Shown in pieces: positions 6,590 to 14,970 of a DNA stretch of 64,000 nt (positions are counted from its first letter, which is position 1; every line of letters begins with the position of its first letter). The position numbers and the translations under genes are program-made. This stretch comes from an uncultured Prevotellaceae bacterium (GTDB taxonomy: Bacteria; Bacteroidota; Bacteroidia; Bacteroidales; Bacteroidaceae), in the NCBI GenBank assembly GCA_900320045.1, contig ONQT01000004.1, positions 1 through 64,000 on the forward strand. The letters are read 5' to 3'. The notes under the pieces are model-generated. The model saw only the letters and a program-made list of their open reading frames with translations, was not told where the DNA came from and searched no databases.

Positions 6590-8668
6590 CTAAGTGAAGA
6601 TACACAGCATCGTGAGGTCGTCGTTAGGTTCGGCACCGTCGCGATGCTTTTTTATTTCTTCCTCCAGATACTCTATGGCGTGACGGGCAGAGTTGAAATG
6701 ATGATGGTTCAGAATGTCTAACAGGCGGTCGTCGCCAAACTGGTGCTGCTGACGGTTTTCGGCTTCGTTGAGGCCGTCCGTATAGACGAGCAGCAACTTG
6801 CCTTTGATGTTGTCAATGGTCTCGCCCACATAGTCAATATCGGACCATAGGCCCAAAGGAGCGTTAGGCTCCATGTTCATGAAGTGATCGTGACCGTCGA
6901 CGCCCAAGATAGGAGGATTATGACCAGCATTGCAGAAAGTGAGGCGACCGCTCTTGAGATCTAACAGTCCCATGAACATCGTGATAAACATGCCCTGCTC
7001 GTTGTTTTCCGTCAAGGCGTTGTTCATGCGGGTAGCAATCTCTGCCGGCATCATGTGCTGGGCAGCCAGCGTGCTGAACAAACGAGTAGCCTGAGCCATG
7101 AACAGCGAGGCAGGAACTCCCTTGCCACTCACGTCGCCCACACAGAAATACAACTCGTCGCCCTGCAACAGATAGCTGTAAAGATCGCCGCCGACCTCCT
7201 TGGCAGGATGCATAGAGGCATAGATGTCCATTCCTGCATGCTTGGGGAAGGTGCTGGGCACCATTGACTTCTGGATGTCACGGGCAATGCGCAGCTCACT
7301 CTCAATGCGCTCCTTGGCCTTCGTGGTCACCTCTAACTGGTCGTAGGCCGACTTCAGCTTGGTGTGGGCTTCCTCCAGCTTGGTATGGGCGACATGGAGT
7401 CGCTTGGCAGCCTTGCGACGGTTGAAGACGTAGATGACAAGGAATATCAGGATGAGTGCCATCACCGATGAGGCGCTGATAAACAGCATCTTCGTCATAT
7501 TGGCTCGCTGGCGGGCTATCTCGGCCTCCTTCTCGTTGGTGTTATAGATGGTGGCCAACTCGGCCATCGTACTGTTCTTCTGGTCAGCGATAGCCTCATC
7601 GAGAATAGAGAATACATGCTTGGCAACGGCTTCGGCCGAGTCGCGACGTCCAGCTTCGGCATTGGCACGATACTTGGGTACCATGTAAAGCTGAATGTTG
7701 TCGAGCGACGGCTTCTTGCCCCAGTCAGCCAGCATGCGGTCCAGATGGATGTAGTTGTCGGCAGCTTCGCTATAACGACCGGCAGGCACCAAATAGTCAT
7801 TGGCATTGATGCGTCCTGCGTCCGTCTTCGAGTAGGCCGTCTTCTGGAAACGCCTGTAAGCCTCGCTGGCCTCCTTCCGCTGGTTCAGTCCCTGCAGGGC
7901 AACGGCGCGCATCATCTCGATACGACCTTGGTATTCGTCAAAGTAGTTGCGGATAGCATCGGACTTCTCGCGATACTTGTCCAGCAGCATCTCCGTACGA
8001 TCTATCCAGTAAGTAGACTCCTCATACCGATGGGTATTGATATAAGCCATACTGGTATAAACGGTACCCACGATGGCTTCCTGCAGGCTACGACTGGTGG
8101 TGTCAGACTGCCAACGGTTGGCATAGTGTTCACGGGCTCGGAGGAAACTCTTGTTGGCCTCCTCGTCACGGCCCAGATTCAGCTGACAGCATCCGATGTT
8201 ATTCAGCAGAATGGCGTAGTCAAGGTCTGAGGCGACACCCGACTTCTCCATCTTGGCAATAGCGGTTACGGCAATCTCCAAGGCTCCTTCGTAGTCGCCC
8301 TTAACGAGCAACAGCTCTGACAGGCGTCGCGCCGACTTGTTATAGCTCAGTTGGTCGGTCTCGCCCTTCACCTCCGACTCCAACGCCTTGCGGTAACATA
8401 ATTCCGCCATGCGATACATGTTCTGGTGATAGTAGGAGACGCCTCGCCAGCGGTTGGCGTTCAGCGGCGAGATGTCACCAGTCGTCTCGAAACTGTCCGT
8501 CAGGGCTCTCAGCCTTTCATAGTCCATCACGGCACCAGCGCCAAAAATCACACTGTCGGCCTTGCTGCTCTTGACGCTATGACTTGTTGTCTGCTTGTCA
8601 CACGACAGCATCATGGCTATGCAAGCGATAACCATAACAAAGGAAAGGTATTGCTGACGTGTTAGCAT
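6590..8668 (-). CDS. TPR-containing SpoIIE/RsbU-type PP2C phosphatase, lipoprotein-like N-terminus
   Basis: About 692 residues from ATG 8668; an upstream in-frame ATG at 8707 adds residues without signal-peptide character. The N-terminus has a lipobox-like I-A-M-M-L-S-C. Residues up to about 380 form TPR-type helical repeats. A membrane segment (M-L-F-I-S-A-S-S-V-M-A-L-I-L-I-F-L-V-I-Y, near residue 405) and a coiled coil follow. The C-terminal 230 residues are a SpoIIE phosphatase domain: E-V-G-G-D-L-Y, G-D-V-S-G-K-G-V-P-A-S-L-F-M, F-C-N-A-G-H-N-P-P, Y-T-D-G-L-N-E-A. It probably dephosphorylates an anti-anti-sigma-type or other phosphoprotein in response to a periplasmic signal. The partner is not in this window. 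A -7 box (TAATTTTG on the minus strand) lies at 8696-8703. Confidence 0.88.
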   Translation of the reverse strand: MLTRQQYLSFVMVIACIAMMLSCDKQTTSHSVKSSKADSVIFGAGAVMDYERLRALTDSFETTGDISPLNANRWRGVSYYHQNMYRMAELCYRKALESEVKGETDQLSYNKSARRLSELLLVKGDYEGALEIAVTAIAKMEKSGVASDLDYAILLNNIGCCQLNLGRDEEANKSFLRAREHYANRWQSDTTSRSLQEAIVGTVYTSMAYINTHRYEESTYWIDRTEMLLDKYREKSDAIRNYFDEYQGRIEMMRAVALQGLNQRKEASEAYRRFQKTAYSKTDAGRINANDYLVPAGRYSEAADNYIHLDRMLADWGKKPSLDNIQLYMVPKYRANAEAGRRDSAEAVAKHVFSILDEAIADQKNSTMAELATIYNTNEKEAEIARQRANMTKMLFISASSVMALILIFLVIYVFNRRKAAKRLHVAHTKLEEAHTKLKSAYDQLEVTTKAKERIESELRIARDIQKSMVPSTFPKHAGMDIYASMHPAKEVGGDLYSYLLQGDELYFCVGDVSGKGVPASLFMAQATRLFSTLAAQHMMPAEIATRMNNALTENNEQGMFITMFMGLLDLKSGRLTFCNAGHNPPILGVDGHDHFMNMEPNAPLGLWSDIDYVGETIDNIKGKLLLVYTDGLNEAENRQQHQFGDDRLLDILNHHHFNSARHAIEYLEEEIKKHRDGAEPNDDLTMLCIFT

Positions 8669-8745
8669 AAAAGCGTTTTCTCTTGATATCGCTTGCAAAA
8701 TTAACAATTATTTCCGATATTCTCGTCATTTGTGCGCTTTTTTTG

Positions 8746-8753
8746 TATCTTTG
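8746..8753 (+). promoter_or_regulatory. -7 box of the LOG-family gene
   Basis: TATCTTTG followed by C lies 30 bp before the ATG at 8784. A TTTG at 8729-8732 is too close to be a standard -33 element, so the upstream half is uncertain. Confidence 0.6.
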
Positions 8754-8783
8754 CAGCGTAAAAATCTACAAAAGCGCAACGAT

Positions 8784-9347
8784 ATGAAGATAGGAATATT
8801 CTGTTCGGCGAACAATCAGATAGATAACGACTTCTTCCTTGAGACTGAGAAACTGGGCCGTTGGCTGGCCAGCGAGGGACACGAGATTGTGTTCGGTGGT
8901 GTCAACCAGGGACTGATGGAGTGTGTGGCGCGTGCCGCCAAAGAGGCTGGAGGAACAACCCTTGGCGTAGTGCCCAGCATTGTGGAGGAGACAGGACGCA
9001 CATCGCGCTACAACGACCGTGTGCTGACGTGCCAGAATCTGAGTGAACGCAAGCAGCTGATGCTGGACGAGAGCGACATCTTCATCGCCCTGCCTGGTGG
9101 CATTGGTACGCTGGACGAGGTGTTTACCGTTGCGGCCTCATACACCATCGGCTATCATCACAAGCGAGTCATACTGTTTAACATCAAAGGCTTTTGGGAT
9201 GCTGTCGTCGGCATGCTCGACGACCTGCAGCAGCGGGGTGTCATCCGAGGGCGTTGGCGCGAGTATATCGGGGTGGCCGGTAGTTTGGAGGAGCTGACAG
9301 CGATGCTTGAGGGTGAACCTCAAGCGGCGAGACAGAAAAAGCCTTAG
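8784..9347 (+). CDS. LOG-family (TIGR00730) nucleotide phosphoribohydrolase
   Basis: A 187-residue Rossmann-fold protein. The family signature P-G-G-I-G-T-L-D-E is present, with G-G-V-N-Q-G-L-M upstream. These proteins hydrolyse purine-riboside 5'-monophosphates (LONELY GUY / cytokinin riboside monophosphate type). The start at 8784 (M-K-I-G-I-F-C-S-A-N) is where family similarity begins; upstream codons contain the promoter. The stop codon lies inside a terminator hairpin shared with the convergent ybeY, and the two coding ends overlap by 4 bp. Confidence 0.88.
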   Translation: MKIGIFCSANNQIDNDFFLETEKLGRWLASEGHEIVFGGVNQGLMECVARAAKEAGGTTLGVVPSIVEETGRTSRYNDRVLTCQNLSERKQLMLDESDIFIALPGGIGTLDEVFTVAASYTIGYHHKRVILFNIKGFWDAVVGMLDDLQQRGVIRGRWREYIGVAGSLEELTAMLEGEPQAARQKKP

Positions 9348-9364
9348 CGGAGTGCTAAGGCTTT
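9338..9364. terminator. Bidirectional terminator shared by LOG gene and ybeY
   Basis: AAAGCCTTAGC and GCTAAGGCTTT form a perfect 11-bp stem with a 5-nt loop, flanked by A-rich sequence on the left and a T-rich tract on the right. The stop codons of both convergent genes lie in the left arm (9344-9347). Confidence 0.85.
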
Positions 9365-9754
9365 GTTTTCGGCGGCTTCCATCTGTTCGCGCTCGCCGGG
9401 ACCTTTGTCGTTCAACCCACAGAGGTGCAGGATGCCGTGAATGATGACACGGTGCAACTCTTCGTCATAGTCCTTCTTGAACAACTCGGCATTGCTGCGG
9501 ACTGTGTCCAGCGAGATGACCAGATCGCCGTTGAGCACATCACCTTCGTCGTAGTCGAAGGTGATGATGTCGGTATAGTAGTCGTGGCCTAAGTACTCGC
9601 GGTTGACCTGCAGGATGTGTTCATCGTCGCAGAACAAATAACCAACTTCGCCGACGCGCTTGTTATAGGTTGCAGCCACGCGACGAATCCACGCTGTGGT
9701 CTCACGGCGCTTGATGTTGGGGAACTTGACGTTTTCTGAGGAATAGGTAATCAT
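9344..9754 (-). CDS. ybeY: Endoribonuclease YbeY (16S rRNA maturation)
   Basis: A 136-residue metal-dependent RNase involved in 16S rRNA 3'-end maturation and ribosome quality control. The signature R-V-I-I-H-G-I-L-H-L-C-G is present, but the usual third His of the HGxLHLxGxDH motif is replaced (L-N-D-K-G-P-G-E). This reduced motif is, as I recall, common in Bacteroidetes YbeY. The start is ATG 9754; codons further upstream translate a short repeat (P-I-S-P-I) and are not family-like. It is the last gene of ruvB-coaD-ybeY, 22 bp after coaD. Confidence 0.9.
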   Translation of the reverse strand: MITYSSENVKFPNIKRRETTAWIRRVAATYNKRVGEVGYLFCDDEHILQVNREYLGHDYYTDIITFDYDEGDVLNGDLVISLDTVRSNAELFKKDYDEELHRVIIHGILHLCGLNDKGPGEREQMEAAENKALALR

Positions 9755-9806
9755 AGGGCTAATGGGACTTATAGGGCTAATGAGACGAATGGGGCTTATG
9801 GGGCCT
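9755..9806. repeat. Degenerate ~10-bp GGGCTTAT/GGGCTAAT repeat between coaD and ybeY
   Basis: About five imperfect copies of a GGG-C/A-CTTAT or GGGCTAATG unit lie in tandem. The array forms the 3' end of coaD (the last few codons) and the whole coaD-ybeY gap. It could be a simple slippage tract. No function is evident. Confidence 0.6.
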
Positions 9807-10250
9807 TTGTGGAAGGAAGTCGCTGACATCGGCGCCAAAGTGCTGGAGTTCGCGCACCACGCTGGACGATACCGAAGCATATTGCGGCTCGGCAAAGAGC
9901 AGCAGCGTGTCAATGCCACTGATTTGACGATTGATGTCGGCCTGTTCGCGCTCGTACTCGAAATCCTTTGTGCTCCTTACACCTTTTATAATATAGTGGG
10001 CACCCTCCTCTCGCGCAAAATCGACAGCCAGTCCGTAGTAGGGCTTGACCTCGATACGAGGCTCGTCACAATACAGATCAGCGATGGCTTTGATGCGCTC
10101 CTCGGCACTGGGCATGCCGGGCTTATGCACTTGGTCGCCCACCACTCCGATGACCAGGCGGTCGAAGAGCGGCAATGCTCTGGTCACGACAGAATCGTGA
10201 CCTACGGTAAAGGGATTGAAGCTCCCCACGAATATTCCAGTTCTTTTCAT
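9777..10250 (-). CDS. coaD: Phosphopantetheine adenylyltransferase
   Basis: A 157-residue CoA-biosynthesis enzyme that joins 4'-phosphopantetheine and ATP to form dephospho-CoA. The nucleotidyltransferase motif G-S-F-N-P-F-T-V-G-H is at residues 9-18, and the later V-S-S-S-V-V-R-E-L corresponds to the family ISSTxVRE motif. The C-terminal residues after D-F-L-P are encoded by the short tandem repeat and vary from the family. It lies 14 bp downstream of ruvB in the same operon. Confidence 0.93.
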   Translation of the reverse strand: MKRTGIFVGSFNPFTVGHDSVVTRALPLFDRLVIGVVGDQVHKPGMPSAEERIKAIADLYCDEPRIEVKPYYGLAVDFAREEGAHYIIKGVRSTKDFEYEREQADINRQISGIDTLLLFAEPQYASVSSSVVRELQHFGADVSDFLPQRPHKPHSSH

Positions 10251-10264
10251 AGCGGGGCAGATGA

Positions 10265-11299
10265 TTACTCAAAAAGACTTGGTTCCATAATATTGCCACT
10301 ATACGGATTGCGTCCGAAGTGCTTGTAGGCCAATTCTGTAGCCATACGACCGCGAGGGGTACGCTTGATGAAGCCCTCCATGATGAGGAACGGCTCATAG
10401 ACCTCCTCTACCGTGCCGGCATCCTCGCCGATGGCGGTGGCGATGGTAGTGATGCCCACGGGTCCGCCGCGGAACTTATCGATGATGGTCAGCAGGATGC
10501 GGTTGTCTATTTCGTCCAGACCGTACTGGTCGATGTTCAGTGCCTTCAGCGCTATCTTCGTGATGCTGGAGTCAATCTTGCCCGTACCCTTCACTTGTGC
10601 GAAGTCGCGCACTCGGCGCAACAAGGCATTGGCGATACGGGGCGTACCACGTGAGCGACGGGCAATCTCGTCGGAAGCATCAGTTGTAATAGGTACGCGC
10701 AGGATGCTAGCCGAGCGCTCGATAATCTTCTGCAACGTCTGCGGCTCGTAGTACTGCAAGTGCATATTGATGCCGAAACGGGCTCTGAGCGGTGCCGTCA
10801 GCAATCCGCTGCGGGTGGTGGCTCCCACCAGCGTGAACGGGTTCAGGTCAATCTGTATGGAGCGTGCCGACGGACCTTTGTCTATCATAATGTCGATGCG
10901 ATAGTCCTCCATTGCTGAGTAGAGATACTCTTCGACAACGGGTGACAGTCGGTGAATCTCGTCGATAAACAGCACATCGTTCTTCTCCAGCGAAGTCAAA
11001 ATACCTGCCAGGTCGCCCGGCTTGTCGAGCACAGGACCGCTGGTAATCTTGAAACCCACCCCCAACTCGTTGGCGATGATGTTCGAGAGTGTGGTCTTAC
11101 CGAGTCCTGGGGGACCATGCAACAATACGTGGTCCAGCGGCTCGCCGCGATATTTCGCTGCTTCGACGAACACTTCCAGGTTCTCGACCACCTGCTGCTG
11201 GCCGCTGAAGTCGTTGAACGACAGCGGGCGCAGAGCATTCTCGAACTCCTTCTCGCTCGTTGACAACTGCTCTTGTCTGATGTCAAAATCTTCGTTCAT
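10265..11299 (-). CDS. ruvB: Holliday junction branch-migration ATPase RuvB
   Basis: A 344-residue AAA+ motor of the RuvAB complex, of normal family length. Walker A reads [10 protein letters not shown], Walker [10 protein letters not shown], and sensor/arginine-finger text G-A-T-T-R-S-G and A-P-L-R-A-R-F is present. The C-terminal winged helix ends with [12 protein letters not shown]. The start is ATG 11299. The -7 box lies only 5 bp upstream, so the message may be leaderless. It is the first gene of ruvB-coaD-ybeY. Confidence 0.95.
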   Translation of the reverse strand: MNEDFDIRQEQLSTSEKEFENALRPLSFNDFSGQQQVVENLEVFVEAAKYRGEPLDHVLLHGPPGLGKTTLSNIIANELGVGFKITSGPVLDKPGDLAGILTSLEKNDVLFIDEIHRLSPVVEEYLYSAMEDYRIDIMIDKGPSARSIQIDLNPFTLVGATTRSGLLTAPLRARFGINMHLQYYEPQTLQKIIERSASILRVPITTDASDEIARRSRGTPRIANALLRRVRDFAQVKGTGKIDSSITKIALKALNIDQYGLDEIDNRILLTIIDKFRGGPVGITTIATAIGEDAGTVEEVYEPFLIMEGFIKRTPRGRMATELAYKHFGRNPYSGNIMEPSLFE

Positions 11300-11304
11300 G
11301 CCTG

Positions 11305-11335
11305 CAAAGTTACGAATAAGTGAGAACAAAACAAA
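11305..11335 (-). promoter_or_regulatory. Promoter of the ruvB operon, next to the start codon
   Basis: Read on the minus strand, TTTGT (11335-11331) and TAACTTTG (11312-11305) are about 18-19 bp apart. Only 5 bp separate the -7 box from the ATG at 11299, which predicts a leaderless or nearly leaderless mRNA. Confidence 0.7.
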
Positions 11336-11352
11336 GAGTTTTGCCATTTTTA

Positions 11353-11384
11353 TTTGGATTATTCAGATGTTTGCATTATCTTTG
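11353..11384 (+). promoter_or_regulatory. Consensus promoter of the sugar isomerase gene
   Basis: TTTGG at 11353-11357 and TATCTTTG at 11377-11384 are separated by 19 bp. The predicted leader is about 40 nt. Confidence 0.85.
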
Positions 11385-11427
11385 CAATCGGAATAGAACA
11401 TTCAATCTAAAACAAATACTTAAACAA

Positions 11428-12852
11428 ATGAGAAACGGAAAGACTTGCTTTGGCGTGATTATCGGTACTCGCGCCTATTTCAATTCAGAGTTGGCAAAGG
11501 ATGTGCGCAAGCAGCTGTTGAAAACCCTTGAGGACGGCGGCTACGAATACGTCATTCTGCCGGAGGACGCTACACCGACAGGTAGCAGCAGTATCGAGAC
11601 TCGCGAGGACGGACTGAAGGTTTCCAAACAGTTCCGCGCCCATCGCGACGAGATTGACGGTATCATTGTCTCGCTGCCTAACTTCGGTTTCGAGATTGGT
11701 ATCATCAACGCCATCAGCGATGCCGACCTGAACGTGCCTGTAATGGTTCAGGCTTGTGACGACGAGAACGATAAGGTGGACCTCGACTCACGCCGTGATG
11801 CTTTCTGCGGAAAAATCAGCGTCTGCAACAACCTCTATCAGTACGGCATTCCCTTTACGGACACCACGCTGCACACCTATTCTATATATGACCCCCTGCT
11901 GAAGAAGGACATCGACCGCTTTGCAGCCATCTGCCGCGTGGTAAATGGTCTGCGTCATTGCCGTCTGGGACAGATTGGCACACGTCCCTTGGGCTTCAAC
12001 ACCTGCCGTGCCTCGGAGAAGCTGTTGCAGCGTTCAGGCATCACCGTTGTTCCTGCCGACCTGAGCGAGATTCTCTATGCCGCCCAAAAGATTAAGGACG
12101 ACGATCCGAAGTTCATCGAAATGTGCAACCGCACCTGCAACTACGCCAAGGTGCCCGACAACTACAAGGAGAAACTGGGTCTGCAGGCTAAGTTCAGCGT
12201 AGCCGTCGAGAACTGGATTGAGGCCAACGACGTTCAGGCTGTGGCCATCCAGTGCTGGGATTCACTGGAGCAGAACTATGGCTGTGCTCCTTGCGTCACG
12301 ATGTCAATGCTGTCCGACAAGCTGATTCCCGCTGCTTGTGAGACCGACCTCGCCGGTGCCGTTTCCATGTATGCCCTGACGTTAGCTTCAGGCAAGGCCT
12401 CTGCCCTACTCGACTGGAACAACAACTTTGCCGAGGATCGCAACAAGTGTGTCTGCACCCATTGCGGCAACTACGCCAAATCGTTCGTGGGCAACGATGA
12501 CCTGAAGCTGGGTCCTCTCGGTGTACTGGGTCGTACCTTGGGTAAGATCAATACCTTTGGTGCTGTTTACGCTAAGGTTAGCGAAGGTCCATTCACCTTC
12601 TTCCGCATCTCGACGGACGATCCGAAGGGTTGCATCAAGGCTTACTTAGGCAAGGGTCAGCTGACTAATGATCCCTACGGCATGGACGGCTGTATCGCTG
12701 TGACACAGGTGGACAACCTGCAGAAACTGATGAAGTATATCTGCAAGAACGGTTTCGAGCACCACGTAGCAATGGTTCGTACCGATGTCGTCGACATCCT
12801 GAACGAAGCCATTGAGACCTACCTGGGCTGGAACCTCTACGTTCACGAGTAA
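11428..12852 (+). CDS. L-fucose/L-arabinose isomerase family protein
   Basis: A 474-residue protein resembling the fucose/arabinose isomerase superfamily (ketol isomerases with a C-terminal metal-binding beta-barrel). Seen: an N-terminal Rossmann-like part (G-V-I-I-G-T-R, G-I-I-V-S-L-P-N-F-G), a middle I-Q-C-W-D-S-L-E region and C-A-P-C-V-T-M-S-M-L-S-D, then A-C-E-T-D-L-A-G-A. The exact sugar is not determined. The start ATG 11428 follows a consensus promoter and a 40-nt leader. It is monocistronic and followed by a palindromic repeat array. Confidence 0.8.
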   Translation: MRNGKTCFGVIIGTRAYFNSELAKDVRKQLLKTLEDGGYEYVILPEDATPTGSSSIETREDGLKVSKQFRAHRDEIDGIIVSLPNFGFEIGIINAISDADLNVPVMVQACDDENDKVDLDSRRDAFCGKISVCNNLYQYGIPFTDTTLHTYSIYDPLLKKDIDRFAAICRVVNGLRHCRLGQIGTRPLGFNTCRASEKLLQRSGITVVPADLSEILYAAQKIKDDDPKFIEMCNRTCNYAKVPDNYKEKLGLQAKFSVAVENWIEANDVQAVAIQCWDSLEQNYGCAPCVTMSMLSDKLIPAACETDLAGAVSMYALTLASGKASALLDWNNNFAEDRNKCVCTHCGNYAKSFVGNDDLKLGPLGVLGRTLGKINTFGAVYAKVSEGPFTFFRISTDDPKGCIKAYLGKGQLTNDPYGMDGCIAVTQVDNLQKLMKYICKNGFEHHVAMVRTDVVDILNEAIETYLGWNLYVHE

Positions 12853-12868
12853 GACTCTCAAAAAGCTT

Positions 12869-12952
12869 GTTCCTCGATGAGGATTTAACGTTCCACGTCG
12901 AAGATTTATCATTCCTCGTCAAGGATTTAACGTTCCTCGACGAGGAATAAAA
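12869..12952. repeat. Four 21-bp degenerate tandem repeats, each palindromic
   Basis: Four consecutive 21-bp units have the form GTTCCTCGAYGAGGA followed by TTTAAC or a variant. Each unit is itself a near-perfect palindrome around TCGA. The array lies 16 bp after the isomerase stop and may act as its terminator or as a protein-binding array. Confidence 0.75.
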
Positions 12953-13012
12953 TTTATCCCTGTTCTTACGACATTTTTTCCCATTATTGTTGCTCGTTAG
13001 GTTTAATCTTTG

Positions 13013-13020
13013 TATCTTTG
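13013..13020 (+). promoter_or_regulatory. -7 box next to the methyltransferase start
   Basis: TATCTTTG ends 4 bp before the ATG at 13025. A weak TTGTTG at 12987-12992 is at the right distance for -33. If used, the transcript is leaderless from ATG 13025, or it serves the internal ATG at 13049 with a 24-nt leader. Confidence 0.6.
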
Positions 13021-13024
13021 CAAC

Positions 13025-13561
13025 ATGAGAAAGATACGAACCATAGAAATGCAACGACTGACGGTGGAGGAATACCAGACGTCGGAGAAACTGCCGTTAG
13101 TAGTAGTGTTGGACGATGTGAGATCGATGTACAACATCGGTTCTGTGTTTAGAACGGCCGACAGCTTCAGGGTGGAAGCCGTCTGTTTGTGTGGTATTTG
13201 TCAGACGCCACCTTCGACGGAAATTCACAAGACTGCATTGGGTGCAGAGGAAAGCGTCAGCTGGAAGTACTTTCAGACAGCGCTCGAAGCCGTCAGCGAA
13301 CTGAAGAAAGAAGGCTACGAGGTGCTTTCCGTAGAACAAGTAGAGCACTCTACCAAGCTGCAGCATTTCGTGGCAAACCCCGAAAAGAAGTATGCCATCG
13401 TGATGGGTAACGAGGTAAAAGGCGTAAAACAGGAAGTGGTGGATGCCTCTGACGGTTGTCTGGAAATACCCCAGTTGGGCACCAAACATTCTATGAACGT
13501 CAGCGTGACAGCAGGCATCGTGATGTATAAGTTTGCGGAACAACTCCTCCTCAAAGAATAA
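13025..13561 (+). CDS. SpoU/TrmH-family RNA 2'-O-methyltransferase
   Basis: A 178-residue SPOUT-fold methyltransferase that would methylate tRNA or rRNA ribose. Motif 1 is D-V-R-S-M-Y-N-I-G-S-V-F-R-T-A-D, motif 2 I-V-M-G-N-E-V-K-G-V, and motif 3 L-E-I-P-Q-L-G-T-K-H-S-M-N-V-S-V-T-A-G-I. The protein is the short single-domain form without an RNA-binding N-terminal extension. The start could be 13025 or 13049. It is followed by the candidate replication origin. Confidence 0.88.
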   Translation: MRKIRTIEMQRLTVEEYQTSEKLPLVVVLDDVRSMYNIGSVFRTADSFRVEAVCLCGICQTPPSTEIHKTALGAEESVSWKYFQTALEAVSELKKEGYEVLSVEQVEHSTKLQHFVANPEKKYAIVMGNEVKGVKQEVVDASDGCLEIPQLGTKHSMNVSVTAGIVMYKFAEQLLLKE

Positions 13562-13953
13562 CAATAAGCATTACTACGAGAAAACAATGTGGATAAGTGT
13601 GTGGATAACGTGTGCAAAACGTGCCAATTGATGGTGAATTGTGCATAACCTACACAGAGAAAAAGTGAATATTTGGCATAAATTACAGGGTTAGAAGCAA
13701 CTTTTCCACCGATTTTCGCTTGAAAAAGATATAAACTTAGTATATTTGCACCGAAAAAGAGAAATGTGGATAAACTACTTATCCTATTAAAAATCAGAAA
13801 GTAAGTATCCACAATAGGTGTTAATAAGCTATTCCAATAGGTGGATAAACAATCTGGCAAGGAAAACACGAGAAAGTTTTGCACTTATCAACGGCATATC
13901 ATCCTTATCATTTCTCTTTTTAAAAGAAAAAAGAAAAGAAATAAAATAATATT
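13562..13953. other. Candidate replication origin (oriC): DnaA-box cluster
   Basis: This stretch of about 390 bp has no gene. It contains three exact DnaA boxes TGTGGATAA (13588-13596, 13600-13608, 13765-13773) and three one-mismatch boxes (TGTGCATAA 13640-13648, GTATCCACA 13805-13813, GGTGGATAA 13840-13848). The DNA is AT-rich, with an A-rich tract at 13917-13950 that could be the unwinding element. A -7-like TATATTTG is at 13741-13748. Mnm/par landmarks (mnmG and two parS sites) lie about 28 kb away. In Bacteroidetes oriC need not adjoin dnaA. Confidence 0.65.
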
Positions 13954-13956
13954 GTG

Positions 13957-14964
13957 ATGTTGAAAACTGAGTGGAAAGAGCAGGGATTCATCAATGAGCC
14001 CGTCAACGTTCCGGAAGGAAAGAGTGAGACACAGTATCTGAAGGAAGAGATTCGAAGACTGTGTAAGGAGAAAGATGCCATTATACTGGCTCACTACTAT
14101 ACCATAGGAGATATACAGGATGTTGCCGACTTTGTTGGCGACTCGTTGGCGTTGGCTCGCAAGGCTGCAGAGACGGACGCCAAGATGATGGTGATGTGTG
14201 GCGTGCATTTCATGGCAGAAACCTGTAAGCTGCTTTCACCAGAGAAGACTGTGCTGTGTCCGGATCTGAATGCAGGCTGTTCGTTGGCTGACTCCTGCAA
14301 GGCTGAAGACTTGAAGAAATACAAGGACGAGCATCCTGGCTATCAGGTAGTGAGCTATGTAAATACGACTGCTGCTGTGAAGGCTCTGACGGATGTTGTC
14401 GTAACCAGCGGTAATGCCAAGAAGGTCGTTGACCAGCTGCCCAAGGATGCGAAGCTTATTTTCGGTCCTGACTATAACTTAGGCAACTATATCAATGAAG
14501 TTACAGGTCGTCAGATGTTGCTGTGGAACGGTGGCTGTCACGTTCATGAGCGCTTCTCGGTAAGCAAGATTATGGAACTGAAGAAGCAATATCCAGAAGC
14601 TGTTGTGATGGCTCATCTGGAGTGTAAGGGTCCTGTATTGGCGCTGGCTGACGTCAAAGGAAGTACTGCCGACATGCTGCGTGAAGTGAAAACGAATACC
14701 GCCAAGCAGTTTATAGTAGCCACAGAGGCCGGAATCCTGCACGAGTTGCAGCGAACCTGTCCATACAAGCAATTCATCCCCGTGCCTCCTGAAATCAGCG
14801 AGAGTGGCCTGGAATGCAGCTGTAACGAGTGCCAATACATGAAGATGAACACCCTGCTAAAAATCTACAACTGCCTGAAGCACGAATGGCCCAACGTTGA
14901 AGTAGATCCGCAGATAGCCAAGGACGCCGTCAAACCCATAGAAAGAATGTTGGAGTTGAGTTAA
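13957..14964 (+). CDS. nadA: Quinolinate synthase A
   Basis: A 335-residue enzyme of de novo NAD synthesis that condenses iminoaspartate with dihydroxyacetone phosphate, using a [4Fe-4S] cluster. Seen: A-H-Y-Y-T, D-S-L-A-L-A-R, V-M-C-G-V-H-F-M-A-E-T near Cys90, N-A-G-C-S-L-A-D-S-C, H-L-E-C-K, T-E-A-G-I-L-H and the late cluster C-S-C-N-E-C. The ATG at 13957 is preferred over GTG 13954. nadB and nadC are not adjacent here. Confidence 0.95.
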   Translation: MLKTEWKEQGFINEPVNVPEGKSETQYLKEEIRRLCKEKDAIILAHYYTIGDIQDVADFVGDSLALARKAAETDAKMMVMCGVHFMAETCKLLSPEKTVLCPDLNAGCSLADSCKAEDLKKYKDEHPGYQVVSYVNTTAAVKALTDVVVTSGNAKKVVDQLPKDAKLIFGPDYNLGNYINEVTGRQMLLWNGGCHVHERFSVSKIMELKKQYPEAVVMAHLECKGPVLALADVKGSTADMLREVKTNTAKQFIVATEAGILHELQRTCPYKQFIPVPPEISESGLECSCNECQYMKMNTLLKIYNCLKHEWPNVEVDPQIAKDAVKPIERMLELS

Positions 14965-14970
14965 AATAGC

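Noticed and set aside
12869..12952. CRISPR-like repeat array
   Set aside because: Units are directly adjacent with no spacers and are degenerate; no cas genes are in the window.
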